Shown here: piece after piece, positions 9,981-22,453 of the stretch
Numbering within the stretch: position 1 is the stretch's first letter
How the letters are laid out: each line of letters starts with the position of its first letter
NCBI GenBank assembly: GCA_024734555.1
Contig: JANPWX010000033.1
Span: 6,341,682 to 6,405,681, forward strand
Length of the DNA: 64,000 bases
Direction of reading: 5' to 3'
From: Trochalopteron elliotii
Taxonomy: Eukaryota; Chordata; Aves; Passeriformes; Leiothrichidae
Notes under the pieces: model-generated
What the model saw: the letters and a program-made list of their open reading frames with translations, nothing else
Told to the model about the DNA's origin: nothing
The model's database searches: none
Translations under genes and position numbers: made by a program

Positions 9981-12095
9981 CCCGCAGGGATTGCTCTGGG
10001 AATCCAGCAGAGCAGTTCAGTCCATGTGGGCTCACTGCAGGGACAGTGGGAGTCAATAACTCTGTTTGAGTGGGATTGATTCAGAGCTGATCCAATGCCA
10101 AAAGGAGAATTGAAAATCCTATCCCAATGATATTTTGATAAGTTGTACCAGTAATGGTACCTGAGGGGTTGAGGCTGCCAGAAACCTGAGATTGAGTCAC
10201 TGACAAACTCATTTCATTATGACATTTCCTGATTTGGGGGGTATTTGCTTATTTTTGTGGCTAGAATTCATTTTCAGTGCATCTGATTAATTGTCATTTT
10301 CATTTCTGTTGTTCTCATAGAGAAGACTCATGCTGGGCTTCGTGCCAAGTTTGTACCCCTGGATTTCTCCTTCCAGGATTTTTTTTTGTTGTTACTCCTG
10401 TGTCCAGTTCCTTGGATAAAAGTCCTGAGGGCGGGTACATTTAATTTAAACACTAAAATCATGGAGCCCAGATTTCTCAGTTTGGTTTTGTGTTTCAACT
10501 TACCATGTCAGAGGACAAAACAGAGTCAAAATCATTTCAAATTCTTCACGTAGGTCGTGATCTCATCCCTTCCTGCACTCCTGGCTGGGAGAAGTTTGCA
10601 CAAACCCTGACAACAGCAGGGTTTTTTTTCCTTCCCTGCTTCCTGCTGAGGTTTCCTAGCATGTTTTATTGAGCTTCCTTATGTCATGCCTCACAGCACA
10701 CCTGTGAATTTGCTGTTGGGTTTTTTTTTTTTTGGCAAGTTTTGACTGGAAATGTTAATGGTGCTGCTGTAATCAGAGCAGTGGCACTGCTTATCTGAGA
10801 CTTTGGTTCTTACAACACTATGTAGGGCACCTTAGTGGTTAGAGAACCAGTGACACCTTTGGAAACAGATTTTAGTGTTTTATGGCACAGATAAATCCTT
10901 TCAGTTTGGGGCTGTTAAATGAATATGAGACTTGTATGGATTAATGATTTCTGAACTTTTTATGTCATAACATTTCTAATCACAAACCGAAAGGAACTGA
11001 TAATGAGGTACTGCTTGAAGAGTGTGATTGAAGGTGTCATTCAGGCTATTAAAAGTGCTCAGAAAATTTCCCTGCCACCATAGGGGGTTTTCCCACCCCC
11101 AAAACAAAGTTCATTGGGATCCACTAGAGGGGAGAGGACCAACAAAAGGGTTGCAGCCCTCCCTTTTTGCAGGTGGGACCCAACTGACTCGGTCCTGTCA
11201 GGACACTTTGAGCAGCTGGGGGCGTGGGCAGGCGTTTCCCTCTGGGTTTGGTTGTGCTAAAGCAGGAATTTTGTGTTCTTCCATTCCAATCTGCCCTCCA
11301 CTGTTCTCTGTGACAATTTCCACGCCCACGGGGCAGATGATGAGATTTCTCCCTTCAAAACTGATTTGTTTCAGTGTAAATGAGCAGGTTGGTGAAGCAT
11401 CTGTCCCATCCTTTGTCACCTTCATCTGCCAGGGGACCAGGCTGGGGAGTGGCACTGCCCTGTGCCAGTCCTGGGATGTGCTGGCCAGAGTCAGGGACCA
11501 GCAGGGACACAGGAACCTCCCAGCACACCTGTCCACTCCCTGACTGCAGACAGGGGAGAGAGCAGGTACCCAACACATTCTGGTCACTTTGTGTGCCTCA
11601 GGGAGGTGGTGGTGGAGTGCAGGAGGAAAAGCCTGTCCTGTCCTGGCAGGGGTTGGGAAGAGCCTTCAAGCTGAGTCTGTGTCTTTAGCAAATCCTGCCT
11701 AAAAATGAGGCCACCAGCTGTGGCCAGGATGCTTTTAGAGCAGTTTCTATCTTTGCCAAGTGGCCATTTGATAAAATCTGTGCTTGCACTCTGTTCTCTC
11801 ATGTTTTTTGACTAGACAGAAAAGCTCTGACATAGTTTTTTCTCAGGCATACCCTCACCCCTGTGGACTCGACCATGTGAGGAGTGGGGGGATTTGTTCT
11901 GCTGCTCCTTTGTACCACAAGTTTTAGTCTTGGGTAAGGAATTTCCATTGGAGGTCCTCATACTCGTCCTCATACAGAAAATTGTGAATTCTCTACTAAC
12001 TGCACTTGATTAAATCCAGTTTTAAAAAAATCTCTGTATTCAAATTATATTTCCTGTTGATGTAAAAATAATAAAGTAACTGAGTTCACTCCTGG
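9981..12095 (+). other. GFER: Probable GFER 3'UTR
   Basis: AT-rich sequence without recognisable transposons runs from the GFER stop to the first AATAAA on this strand at 12070-12075. A long 3'UTR fits the mammalian gene, but the end is inferred from the hexamer alone. Confidence 0.5.
12070..12075 (+). terminator. GFER: Candidate GFER poly(A) signal AATAAA
   Basis: Canonical hexamer in an AT-rich setting about 2.1 kb after the GFER stop. No earlier AATAAA was noticed between the stop and here. Confidence 0.5.
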
Positions 12096-12190
12096 TTCAC
12101 TCCTACTGCATGGGATCTTAGGAAAAGAGATCATGCTGTGCTGGTGGGTCTAACCTCTGCATGCCAAGATACTATTGTTAGATATAAAAC

Positions 12191-12228
12191 AATATATATA
12201 TATATAGTTATATGTGTATATAGTATAT
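12191..12228. repeat. TA-rich microsatellite
   Basis: Runs of TA dinucleotides (AATATATATATATATAG) followed by TATGTGTATATAGTATAT. Confidence 0.9.
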
Positions 12229-15200
12229 TTTGGTGTGATTCTGTGTGGATTGATCAGACAAGGTGGGGCTGCTCTTGGTCCTTTCCTCTTGTGCAGTTGA
12301 ATTGATGCAGTTCTCTGTTGGCCCTACAAAAATGCAGGAATTTGTACAGCAGGCCCTGTCACGTCGGAGTTTGCTTTTAAATGGGGAACAGTGGGAATTT
12401 TTATGGGATCCCAGTGGTTTTTTGACTTGCTGACAGCGTGAGGGGCAGCATCAGAGTTGGGAATAGCTCAGTTCTTACTGGTTTGGAGCAGAGTGGCATC
12501 ACTGAAGGGCAGGGTTTACAATCCCTTTTCCTGGAATGGGGAAGCTGCTTCCTCTCCATACGAGGAGCCCTTGTGAGGAAGAGCAGTCAGGAGCAGCTAC
12601 TGCCTGAGGAGCTGGTGGGTCCTTGCTCAAGAGCTGCTGCTGTGTGACAGGTACCTGACCAACCTTGCAGCTTCCCAAATTCCTCCCTGTTTTCATGGAC
12701 TGTTTGCATTCAAACTCTGCTTCACTTTTTTTCCTTCTTTTTAAGTGTTTTTTCATTCCCTCCCCAAAAGCAAAGAGCAGGGAGCCCTGGGGGAATTGTC
12801 TGTTCCATGGATGGCAGGCAGACTTGCAGATGCTGGCAGCAGCAGCACTGTGGCTTTGACATTTTTCCAAGGATTAGCTGTTCCTTTGCAGTGCGTTGGG
12901 TGTACGCAGGCTCCTGTTTACAGTAGCATTCCCAAGAGTTGCTTTGTTTTCTCGTGTCTTTTGCTTCAGTCTGTTCCAGGCAGTGTGGGAGATGCTTCCT
13001 GTTGGAGTTTTACAGGCTTGGAGAGGGAAAGGTTTGGATTTTTTAAGGTTTTTCTTTCCCTTCCCTGTAAGCACTGATTTTGTTGGGGTTTTATTCCATT
13101 CTGGGAATGGCTGCTCAGAGTTTTTGTCTGAAGGATGGAGAGGAGCTAACCAGTACTTTTTGATATCAGGATTAAGCACAACCAACAAGGTGATGTGAAG
13201 CCAACTTTTGGTTTTGTAGGGTAATAAGGAAAGTAATAAAACATGGAAAGCAAACCACAGGTAATGGCATGGAGATAGATCAGTTAAAATGTAATCCAAG
13301 GGGATGAGGCAACACACTTCAACAGGGAAGTGTTGATGGACACCAAATCCTAATTCTCAGCTGGCCAACCCTCAATTCAGGTGCTAATCACAATCCAGGG
13401 ATGGCATGGGCTGGCCTCCAACGGTGTCCCTGGCACTGGGACCTGCCCAGTTCTGCCTTTGCTTCCTATGGAAAGGTGCCCTCCACTTCCACGTGCTCTG
13501 CTAGTGCAGGCTGATGCTTTCCTCCCGAGCACTCCAAATCCAGAAGCCCCCTCCTAGTCCCCCTCCTGTTTTCCCTCCCATCTAGCACATCCCCTGATTC
13601 TCCTTGGCTTCTGTTCGTGGCTGCAGTGTGCTTCACACGGGGAGCTACCGGGGAAATTCCCTTCACATCTGACCAAGCCAACAGTAGAGGGCAACAGAGC
13701 ATGTATTTCCATGGATTTCCTTGCATTTCCTTGACTTTTCCACCTCTACCCATTTCTGGAACAAGACGGCTCCAGATACCAAAAGTTTTACCTCATCCTA
13801 GTCCCTTGCCCGTGACTTTGGGAGGAGATTTTGGTGCCTGCAGTTACTTTTCAAACTAGTGTGCAAGCTTCTTGTATAATTACCTAAATGAGGGAAGTGT
13901 TATTCCTCTGCCTGCAGCTGAAATCTGCACTTGGACGCAGAAAAAGACACTGGATGCTGTTTTCCTACCTGATCTTCAGCCCGTGGCTGGTGATATATGG
14001 AGATGTTCTGGCTTTTTGGTTATTAATAGATTAGAAAGCATAAATTCACTGGATAATTTTGTAACAGTGACAGGGCTCCTGCACACACCAGAGGTGGGTA
14101 CAAAGGAACAAAGCACAACAGTCATGGAACAGCCAGAGAAGGGATCCAACTTCCTTGGCATTGTTGTCACCTGCTCTGCTCTGCAGAGGAAGAAATTCCA
14201 CAGAGTTTCTTGGGAGTTTTGCTTTGGGTTAGTAGATCTGTGAGAAAGAAAACAGCTGAGTTAATTTAATGTTTGTCCCACAAGGCATTTCATGCAGCCC
14301 CTAAAACTTTCCCTGTTTCCCAGAGCGCCAAGCTTTAGTTCCAAGCTCAAGTCCCAGTGCTGGATGGATACTTGCCCTGTGAATTCTGAGTATGGTCAGG
14401 CAAAGCTGGGCTTTCCCTGCTTTTTCCATCCTGGTGTGCATTAAAAAAAAGTGGATTCTGTGAGTGTGCCTCATGTTCTGCTGCTTAGATGGGGTAAAAG
14501 ATATGCAAGGTATAAAAGACAATGCCCTCATGGCCAGAGCACGTGGCTGGAGGCTCTAGAGATCAAAATTCAGTTCGTTTTTAGTCATAAGCTTCTTGCT
14601 AGATACCAGGTAAGTCACTTCATCTTCTGCAGCCACACTTCCACTTCTGCATAAAGGGGGCAAAAATAGCTGTTAGGGCAGCCTTCGCCTGTATTTCCTG
14701 TTTAGGTGAAAATGTCTTTCAGGGAGGCTGTTTTAATGTGCTTGTGCTGCACAAGCTTGGGCCTGAGAGTGTACACAGTTATAAAATCCCTTATCTCCAT
14801 GCATCCCACTAATCTCTTTTCCATCAGGTTGCATCCTGCTCATGAATCTGAGGACCTCTTAGGGTTGTGCTCAGTTAAGAAACAAAAGCTTTTCTTATTT
14901 TCAGTGCATTTTGGCAGCAAAGCTTCCTGTAGCTCAAATGAGAAGCTCTTCATGTCCAGTATGGCTTGAGCTGCCCCATGTCCTTGTACCTGCTCACACA
15001 GGTGACAAGCAGCAATGTCAGCTGTGGCTGGCACATCCCCAGCATGCTGGAACTTGCCGGTGTGTTCCTAAGGAGACCAATTTGGGGAACAGCAAGAGAC
15101 CTTGTTCCCATTTTTCTAGCTCCTTCCAAGGTGAGGAGCAGTGGCTGAATCAGATTAGATTCTGGTTTGCCAAAACCCCCAAACTTTTCATGCTGTGAAA

Positions 15201-15999
15201 TATTTGGGGGAGCAGATGCCAAGTTTCCTCCTGAGCCGTTGAGGCCGTGGCTGCACCACCGAGAAGGATTTTGAAACCCTTTGGGGGTTGGTTCAGTTTG
15301 GGTTTTACGCAAGCACTGAGATACCAGCTCTCCTGTTCAACACCAAAGCTCCCTCATCTCACTGAGTTCTGTTATCCCAATCTTCCCTCAGTGATTTCAG
15401 TCAACAGAGTTTTCCACAGTTTTTTCTTGCACACTTATCCTGGGTTTATCCACGTACAGTAAGTGCTGAATCCCATCTGAGAAACATTTCACAAACAGAT
15501 GAGTAACCAGCTAATAAATGATCTTCCAGATATTTTTGGATTTCTTAGGGTGGAAAGTATGAAGAGAAGAGCTTTCTAGTGATAGTGGGCTAAGGTATTG
15601 CTCATCAGAAAACCCATTCTCTCTGCCATTGGCCCCTATGGACTTCTAAGCTCTTCTCAATATTCCCATCAACTCTTGTTTTCCTGATGGCTGAAAGCAG
15701 CATTAGCCAAGCTCTAATGAATGGCAAGCAAAGCATTTCAGAGCAACAACTAAACGAGCATCTATCAAAGTTAGAGCTGCTTCAAGCCTGCTGCCTGGGG
15801 AATGTGAAGCACAAGCTGTTTTCCCACCCACGCCCATGCCAGGGCAGGCTCAGACCACGGGGATTTGCTGAAGTCAGTGGCTGGAATTCGTGTCCAGAGC
15901 CTGTCCAGCTCCCTTGGGCCAGGCACTGCAGCCAGGCTGTGTTCTGCACGCTGGGATTGCTTCACTGCAAACACACATTGGTGCAGCTGCTCCCAGAAC

Positions 16000-16215
16000 A
16001 AGGTGGGTTCACATTGCTTTTCCCATCTGGAGCACCCTGTCCAGCTCTGGGGCCCCACAGACAAGGAAGATGTGGATCTATTCAGGTCACTGATCACAGG
16101 GCTGGAGCCCCTCTGTTCTGGAGCCAGGCTGGGAGAGCTGGAGGTGTCCAGCCTGGAGAAGGGAAGGCTCCAAGGAGACCTTGGAGCCCCTTCTGGTGCC
16201 TAAAGGGTCCTGATC
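16000..16215 (+). mobile_element. CR1 LINE fragment (upstream part of the 3' region)
   Basis: Sense CR1: CTGGAGCACCCTGTCCAGCT CTGGGGCCCC, then GGGCTGGAGCCCCTCTG and GTCCAGCCTGGAGAAGGGAA GGCTCC, ending GTGCCTAAAGGG. It lacks the terminal part seen in the other copies, so it is truncated at both ends. Confidence 0.85.
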
Positions 16216-18429
16216 CCAGCCCTTGGCTGACTGGAACAGGTTTTGAAGAAGGAGGAAGCCCCACATCATGTCCCCTCCAGATTGTCATGTCGACATACTT
16301 ATCCCTGAGAAAACCTGATGGGTTTTTTGTGATAGAGACAAAGACAAGAAGTTGGCATGACCAGAAGAAGCAGAAAGCAAATACAAGTTTTCCACTGCCT
16401 TCAATTAAACTAATGCAAAATAAAAACATGGGCAGTTGTCTGTGTGCTGCTGTTTGTTCCCTGTCCCTGAAATCCAGGGGGAATGGTAAATACGGACAAA
16501 CTGAACAAATGCTCTGGGAAGTGCCATTTTCAAACGCTGCTGTTCTCCATTTGATGGGGAAAATGTGGAAGGTGCAATATCCTTCCCCATTATTGGCTGG
16601 CTCTGAGTATCTGTTGATTTGCAGCAATAGGAAGCGAGACAGAAAGTCAGTTTGTATGTGGGCTGGAGATACCTCCTGTGCTTTATCTGAGCTGGTGCAA
16701 GGGAAGAAAACTGGCACCCCATGATGTGGGCAATGTTTGTATAAACACTGCACACAGCAGAAGTTGGGGGGATGAACCCCAAAGAAAGGACAAGTTTAGG
16801 AGCAGAGATTTCAGTGCCTGGGGCAGCAAGGTATAAATGCCTTGAAGGGTATAAACCACCTACCTGTCTGGAAATGGCCATGATTTGTTCTAGGGTAACA
16901 TCTCAAAGATTCAGGCAGTGTCCTGCCCTCTTGTGCTTTGCTTTGTCCAAAATATGCCTGCTCCAGCTGGGTCAGATGAGCTGGGCAAGACATGTTAGAA
17001 AGAGGGAGAAAGAAGTGGCTTTCCCAACATCATTGGAAAAGCAGGAGCAGAGCCCAGACGTCCAGCTGATTCCCTGTGCAGTATCCCTGGAACATGCTGC
17101 CTCTCTGGCATTGGCCACCCTCGAGGAGCAGGGCAGCCCTTGCCATCACATGGAACTCTGATGGGTTTGGGATGCTTTGTTCCCAAAGCATGAAACTGGT
17201 TTTTGAGGATGCTGAAACAGCTGCTTCAAAATTCCTGAAGCTGATTGAAAATCCCACATCGGGTAATCCCTTCAAGTTAATTTGGTCTTTGTTCCTGACC
17301 TGCAATTCAGAGATGAGCTGGCAATCATGCTCTTGGCACTGGGGTACCATCCCTGGCCAGCTCCATGAGCCATCCTGCCAGCAGAAAGCAGGAGGGACCA
17401 ACCTGCCATTCTCTTCATGGCCTTTTCAGTTTTGCTTAGAAAAATGTGCTGGTTACTGAGCTGGTGACATTGAGGGAAGAAGGGCTGAATTCTGCTTTTC
17501 CTGCTGGGAGTCAGAAATAGACCTGGAGAGATGATGACTCACCTGTAATTGAGAAAAACTGCGTGGCATCATTATGAGCCTCAACAGTTAAATCCTGATC
17601 CCAAGCTGCCAGAAAGAACAGACTGACAAAGCTGCAAAAGCCCGAAAGGAGCTGGAAACAGCATCCAGCACACGGGAATGCTTTGATCTGTGACTGCATC
17701 ATGTGTGTGAGGAGTGTAACATACCTGCCCCACAGGTACCCCGTGTGCTGTGGCAGTGACAGGGTCCCTGCAAGGGGAACGGGGCTGCAGTGGGGCAGGA
17801 GAGCTGTGCCGGGGCCCGGAGAAGCCCCCAGCCCCACAGCCCCATGGCAGCAGGGCGGGCGTGCTCCTCCTCCCTGCGCCTTTCCCGGCAGCTCCCGTCC
17901 GGAGCAGGGATGATGTCAGGGTTGTCATGGCATCGGTATCTATGGAACCGGGATCAGCATCGCGGTGCTGTGAAAACCAACTCAGGACATGGTCCTGGAG
18001 CCGCGGGGGGAACTCCCTCCGCAGTAATCGAGGGTTTCCCTCTAAAGTTCTTCTTTTTCCTCCTTCCTGCTGTCCATGGGGAGGGAGCAGGGATGGGGCT
18101 TGGCCTCCTCCCGTCCCAAGACAGCTCTGGGTGCCTCCTTCCGTGAGTGAGGAAAGCAAGAGGTCAGCCCCATCTATTTTCACTTCCCTTTTCTTGCACC
18201 AGCTATGAATGTGCAACAGCAAAGAGCAGCTGCCAAACCTTGCCCTCTGCTCTTGGCCACTGATCCCAGTGAGTGGCCAGCAGAGCCCTGACTTGTGCCA
18301 GGTGTGACATGCCTCCTGAGGCCTCTGAGGGTCCCCAAAGGGTGACAGCCACTCTTTCCGGGGGGTCTGGGCACAGAAGGGCTGTTTATTTTAGAGTCAG
18401 TGTCCACAGCAGAGGTGAGCTGAGCAGTG

Positions 18430-19080
18430 TGGTGAGTGCCTGTGCTCCAGGCCATGGCATCGCCCTTCTGCCAACAGCCCAGCTGCTCACAGGGCCATAG
18501 CCCAGGCAGCCTTTGCCACTGCCTGGTGACACTGGCATGGGGTGGTGACCCTTGCAAGGACACCCCAGCCCTGCCCATGGCACGCTATCCCCAGAAGCAG
18601 CATGGTGACTGCAGGAACAGCAGTGACCCTGGCAATGGCAAGGTGTCCTGGCTGTTCTGAGGTGTCCCCAGCCATGGCACCGTGACCATGGCCACAGCAT
18701 GGTGATCATGACTACAGCACAGTGGCACTGGCTATCCACAGTGCCCACATGTGCTGTGGTGGCCATGCCCATGGCTCGGTGACAGTGGCTGTCCCACTGT
18801 CACAGTGCCTGTGCCTGCATCTCAGTGACAGTGGCTGTGACAGTGTCTGTCTGTGCCCACAGCTCGGTGACAGTGGCTGTCACACTGCCACAGTGCCTGT
18901 GCCTGCATCTCGGTGGCAGTTGGCTGTGACAGTGTCCGTGCCCATATCCCGGTGACAGCGGCTGTCACACTGTCACAGTGCCCGTACCCACAGCTCGGCG
19001 ACAGTGCCCATCACAGTGCCGGTGCCCACATTCCGGTGACAGCGGCTGTCACACTGTCACAGTGCCCCGAGCCTCATCCC
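18430..19080. repeat. Minisatellite before the SYNGR3 CpG island
   Basis: Imperfect tandem units, clearest from 18776: CTCGGTGACAGTGGCTGTC, then ACACTGTCACAGTGCC and GTGCCCACAT-like ends, in alternating units of about 46 and 40 bases. To the left it fades into degenerate CCATGGCAC and GTGACC repeats. It runs almost to the first assembly gap. Confidence 0.85.
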
Positions 19081-19186
19081 GGTGTCCGGGCCGCAGCTCG
19101 GGCTCGCTGAGGGGGCGAGCGCGCCCCGCGCGGGCCTCGCGCACCTGCCCGTGCCCACCTCCTCCTCACCCCCCCCACCCGCCGTT

Positions 19187-19559
19187 NNNNNNNNNNNNNN
19201 NNNNNNNNNNNNNNNNNNNNNNNNNNNNNNNNNNNNNNNNNNNNNNNNNNNNNNNNNNNNNNNNNNNNNNNNNNNNNNNNNNNNNNNNNNNNNNNNNNNN
19301 NNNNNNNNNNNNNNNNNNNNNNNNNNNNNNNNNNNNNNNNNNNNNNNNNNNNNNNNNNNNNNNNNNNNNNNNNNNNNNNNNNNNNNNNNNNNNNNNNNNN
19401 NNNNNNNNNNNNNNNNNNNNNNNNNNNNNNNNNNNNNNNNNNNNNNNNNNNNNNNNNNNNNNNNNNNNNNNNNNNNNNNNNNNNNNNNNNNNNNNNNNNN
19501 NNNNNNNNNNNNNNNNNNNNNNNNNNNNNNNNNNNNNNNNNNNNNNNNNNNNNNNNNNN
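19187..19559. other. Assembly gap (373 N)
   Basis: Run of N inside GC-rich, repeat-flanked sequence. It probably hides SYNGR3 coding exon 1 (about 33 codons expected from family length). The open frames that cross it are artefacts. Confidence 0.95.
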
Positions 19560-19589
19560 GGGGACAGCGCCCGGCGAGGCGGGCAGTGC

Positions 19590-19680
19590 CCGGTGATGGG
19601 CAGTGCCGGGCCGATGGACAGTGCCGGGCCGATGGACAGTGCCCACGCCGATGGACAGTGCCGGGCCGATGGGCAGCTCA
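19590..19680. repeat. Short GC-rich minisatellite
   Basis: Four to five copies of a unit of about 19 bases reading GCCGGGCCGATGGACAGT, immediately right of the first gap. The array may extend into the gap. Confidence 0.85.
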
Positions 19681-22417
19681 GGTGCATCATGCCCGCAGCC
19701 GGTGCATCATTCTCATTCCCCGTGCTCGGTGCATGCCGGTGCGGTGCCGGTGTTGGTGCGGTGCCGGTGCGACGGGCGCTGCCCAGCCCCGCGGGCAGTG
19801 CCGGCTCCCGGGGGAGCTGGCAGGGAGTTTCCTCGGGAATGGGGCCGGGATGCGCCCCTGCCCCTCTCCTGTGCGGTGCCGGAGGATGGGGTTCGGAGCA
19901 GGAGACAGAGGACATTTTCCTGCCTTCCACGCTCCGTGCATGCGTGTGACAGAAATTCGGGAGCCGGCCCTGCCCAGCTCCCCCGTGTTGCTGAGAGAAT
20001 GTCATGTTTGTTGGACGTTTCCCATCTGTGAATTCCCACCGTGGAGCAGGGAACAGGAGGTGGAATGGGCTGTGCAGCCGCTCAGAGAAGGCTTTGGTGG
20101 TCCGTGTCCAGGGAGCTGTGCCAGGGTGCCCCTGGGGCCGTGGTGCCCTGATGCTCAGGGCTAGGGGCAGCCTCTAATTTGCCTCCCCAAGCCTGGCTTT
20201 TCGCTGAGATCTGCAGCTGTGCAGGGCCTTGGGAGGTCAGGAGTGCCAGGTCCTTCCCAAAACCCCCCAGTTGGAAGGGTCTGCCTGGCTCTCACCTGGC
20301 TCCAGTGCTTGCTTTGGAGGCTGTGGATGAGCCTGGGGCTTGTCCTCACCCATGTCACTCCTGTGCTGGCTCTGTGTCACTTTTGGCAGCTGTCAGTGAG
20401 GCAGGGAGCAGAGGAAGGCTGTGCTGAGGAGGGGCAGCCGCCCAGCTGCCCTCCTTCCAGCAGGCACAGCCCCTGTGTCCGTGGGGCTCTCTGGACTGGG
20501 GATGCCCTGGCCGAGGCCCCGAGCAGCACGACGTGCAGCACATGAGCAATTCCAGCTGCAATCACATGCTCAGAGTTAAACCACATGCTGCAGTGTGTGG
20601 CTGGATGGGAGCTGGTGTCCTTCCCAAGGCCTGGAGGAGACCCACGACTCCATTGCTGGGGAAAAATGGGGGCCAGGGGTGGATCTGGGGCATCCAGCTT
20701 GGTGTGGATGGGGCATTTTGGGCAGGATTGAGGCTCAGGGCAGCAGTTGTTTCCTAGAGAAAACTTGGTCTGGATCCTCCTGGATTCTCCTTGAGTTTGC
20801 ATTGGCAATCTGCTGGCAGTAGTGTAGGGTTTGGGTACAGTTAAATAAATCTGACCCACTGTTGGTGAGTTTGGCCACTCCTAAAATAAATGTGTCACCT
20901 GGCACCCAGAGGGCTCCTCATCCTTGTTGAATGGAGGGAATTGGACACTGCTGGGAGGCAAGATCAGAGTATGGAATATAGGTACAAAATAAAAATCCCA
21001 GCTCAGAAAATATTCCTCTATGTATTCACTGGTTTATTCGGTGGTGAAGTCCCTCCTTTCATGGCTCTGTGTTCATAGGGAATCAGTGACAACCAAGTGC
21101 TTACAACTCCAGAAATGCATCAGCTTAACTCCAGATGAATGCAGAGGCCACCAGTGTGGACAAATGTGGAATGAGCATGGTGCTATCCCATAAATGTTTG
21201 CAACACTTAGAGTTGCCTCCAAAGCCCACTGAGCAAAAATGGAATTTTTTGCTCTTTTCAGTGGCTGGGGGTTGGGCTCCCTTTTGAGCTCTTTTCTCAC
21301 ATTCGGTGGTAGATCTGTCAGGGTTCATCACAGCTCCAGCCTGGGAGTTCAGAACCCCACCTTAGTTGTGTCAGTCCAGTTCCCTGTGTCTTAAACCAGT
21401 TCAGCATTCATGGCTCCCTTCAGTGGGAGCTGGTTCTGCAGTCAGTGCCAGGTGTCAGTGTATTCCCTTCCTGCTGCTGTGCCTTGTGCCTGGATCCCAC
21501 ACCCAGCCCATGTCAGGATGGAGAGACTGGATGGGGGAGGCACCAAAGGCTTTGCTGCCTTCCTTGCTGCTGTCCTGGGTGAGTGTGGCAGTGCTGTGGC
21601 ACGTGGTGAGGTCCATGCTGGTGGCCTGAGCAGCTGATCCCAGCTGGAGATGGGAACTTTGCTCCGTGTGTGATGTCAGCTTCTCTTGGGAAAAGGAGGG
21701 ATGGGCTGATTTGGGTGGAGGAGAAATCCCACAGGGATTTGGAGCCAGCCCCAAGTGCCTGAGGGGAGTGGCTCATGCTAATCTGGACATTGCTGGGGCT
21801 TCCCACCACCAAAGGAAGGTCCAGTTCCCTTTTGTGACTCCTTTTTTGGCTGCCTCGGGGACCTTGTGCTGGCAGACATGTGAGGGACTGACAGGTGAAT
21901 GGTGACCAACACAGAAATCCCCAAATGTCAGCAGTGGCCAAAGGGGATTCCTGGTTCTGCCTCCCCCTGACAGACTAATTCTGTGTATCTGAGGGGGAAA
22001 AAAAAACCATTCCTGGCTTGAGCTGTAAAATCAAAAGCTGGAAAGAACCATTTAACAGTTCCTCATTCATCTCTTCCCTCTCTGTCTGATGCAGTTTGTC
22101 AGATGAAGATGTGATCGCTCTTGTGGTTTCCTTTTGAGACATTTTTTGCACGGCCAAACAGAGTCGATATTCATGACGGGTGCCTGCAGAATCATGAGTC
22201 CCTTTCTCTGTGACTGCCCGTGCCAGCCAGACTTTCAAGTGGCCACTCAGCTTCGCAGGGCAATTGTTCATTTAGCATAGGCTTAGGTCTGGCTTTTAAA
22301 AGCAATTTTGGCAAATATTCTGGTAAACTTTTTCAGCAATTCTTGTGGTTTCATGCAGAGCAGCAGCAGAAGCACAGTGCCAGGTCCTATCAGTGCACCC
22401 TCATCCCCCCTGACTCA

Positions 22418-22453
22418 CCCATCCCATCCCATCCCATCCCCTCCCATCCCCTC
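22418..22453. repeat. (CATCC)n microsatellite in SYNGR3 intron 1
   Basis: Pentamers CATCC with occasional CCTCC variants. Confidence 0.9.

Larger units (their letters stand above)
12096..18430. other. Intergenic region GFER-SYNGR3
   Basis: No coding exon is recognisable. Contents: a TA-rich run at 12191-12228, one sense CR1 fragment near 16.0-16.2 kb, and a moderately GC-rich stretch at about 17.75-18.1 kb that could hold regulatory sequence or an untranslated exon. The longest open frame (15687-16724) crosses CR1 and has no protein features. Confidence 0.55.
19080..19900 (+). promoter_or_regulatory. SYNGR3: CpG-rich block, probable SYNGR3 promoter and first exon
   Basis: CpG-dense sequence on both sides of the first gap (GGGGGCGAGCGCGCCCCGCG on the left; GACAGCGCCCGGCGAGGCGG on the right). 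It is the only strong CpG island between GFER and SYNGR3 exon 2, on the correct side. The transcription start cannot be placed because 373 bases are missing. Confidence 0.5.

Noticed and set aside
15687..16724. 345-codon open frame on the + strand
   Set aside because: It runs through a CR1 fragment at 16.0-16.2 kb, has no domain or family resemblance, and shows no splice or codon pattern. Chance open frame.
18978..20164. Long open frames crossing the first N run
   Set aside because: Length is created by N translated as X. The flanks are minisatellite and CpG sequence.
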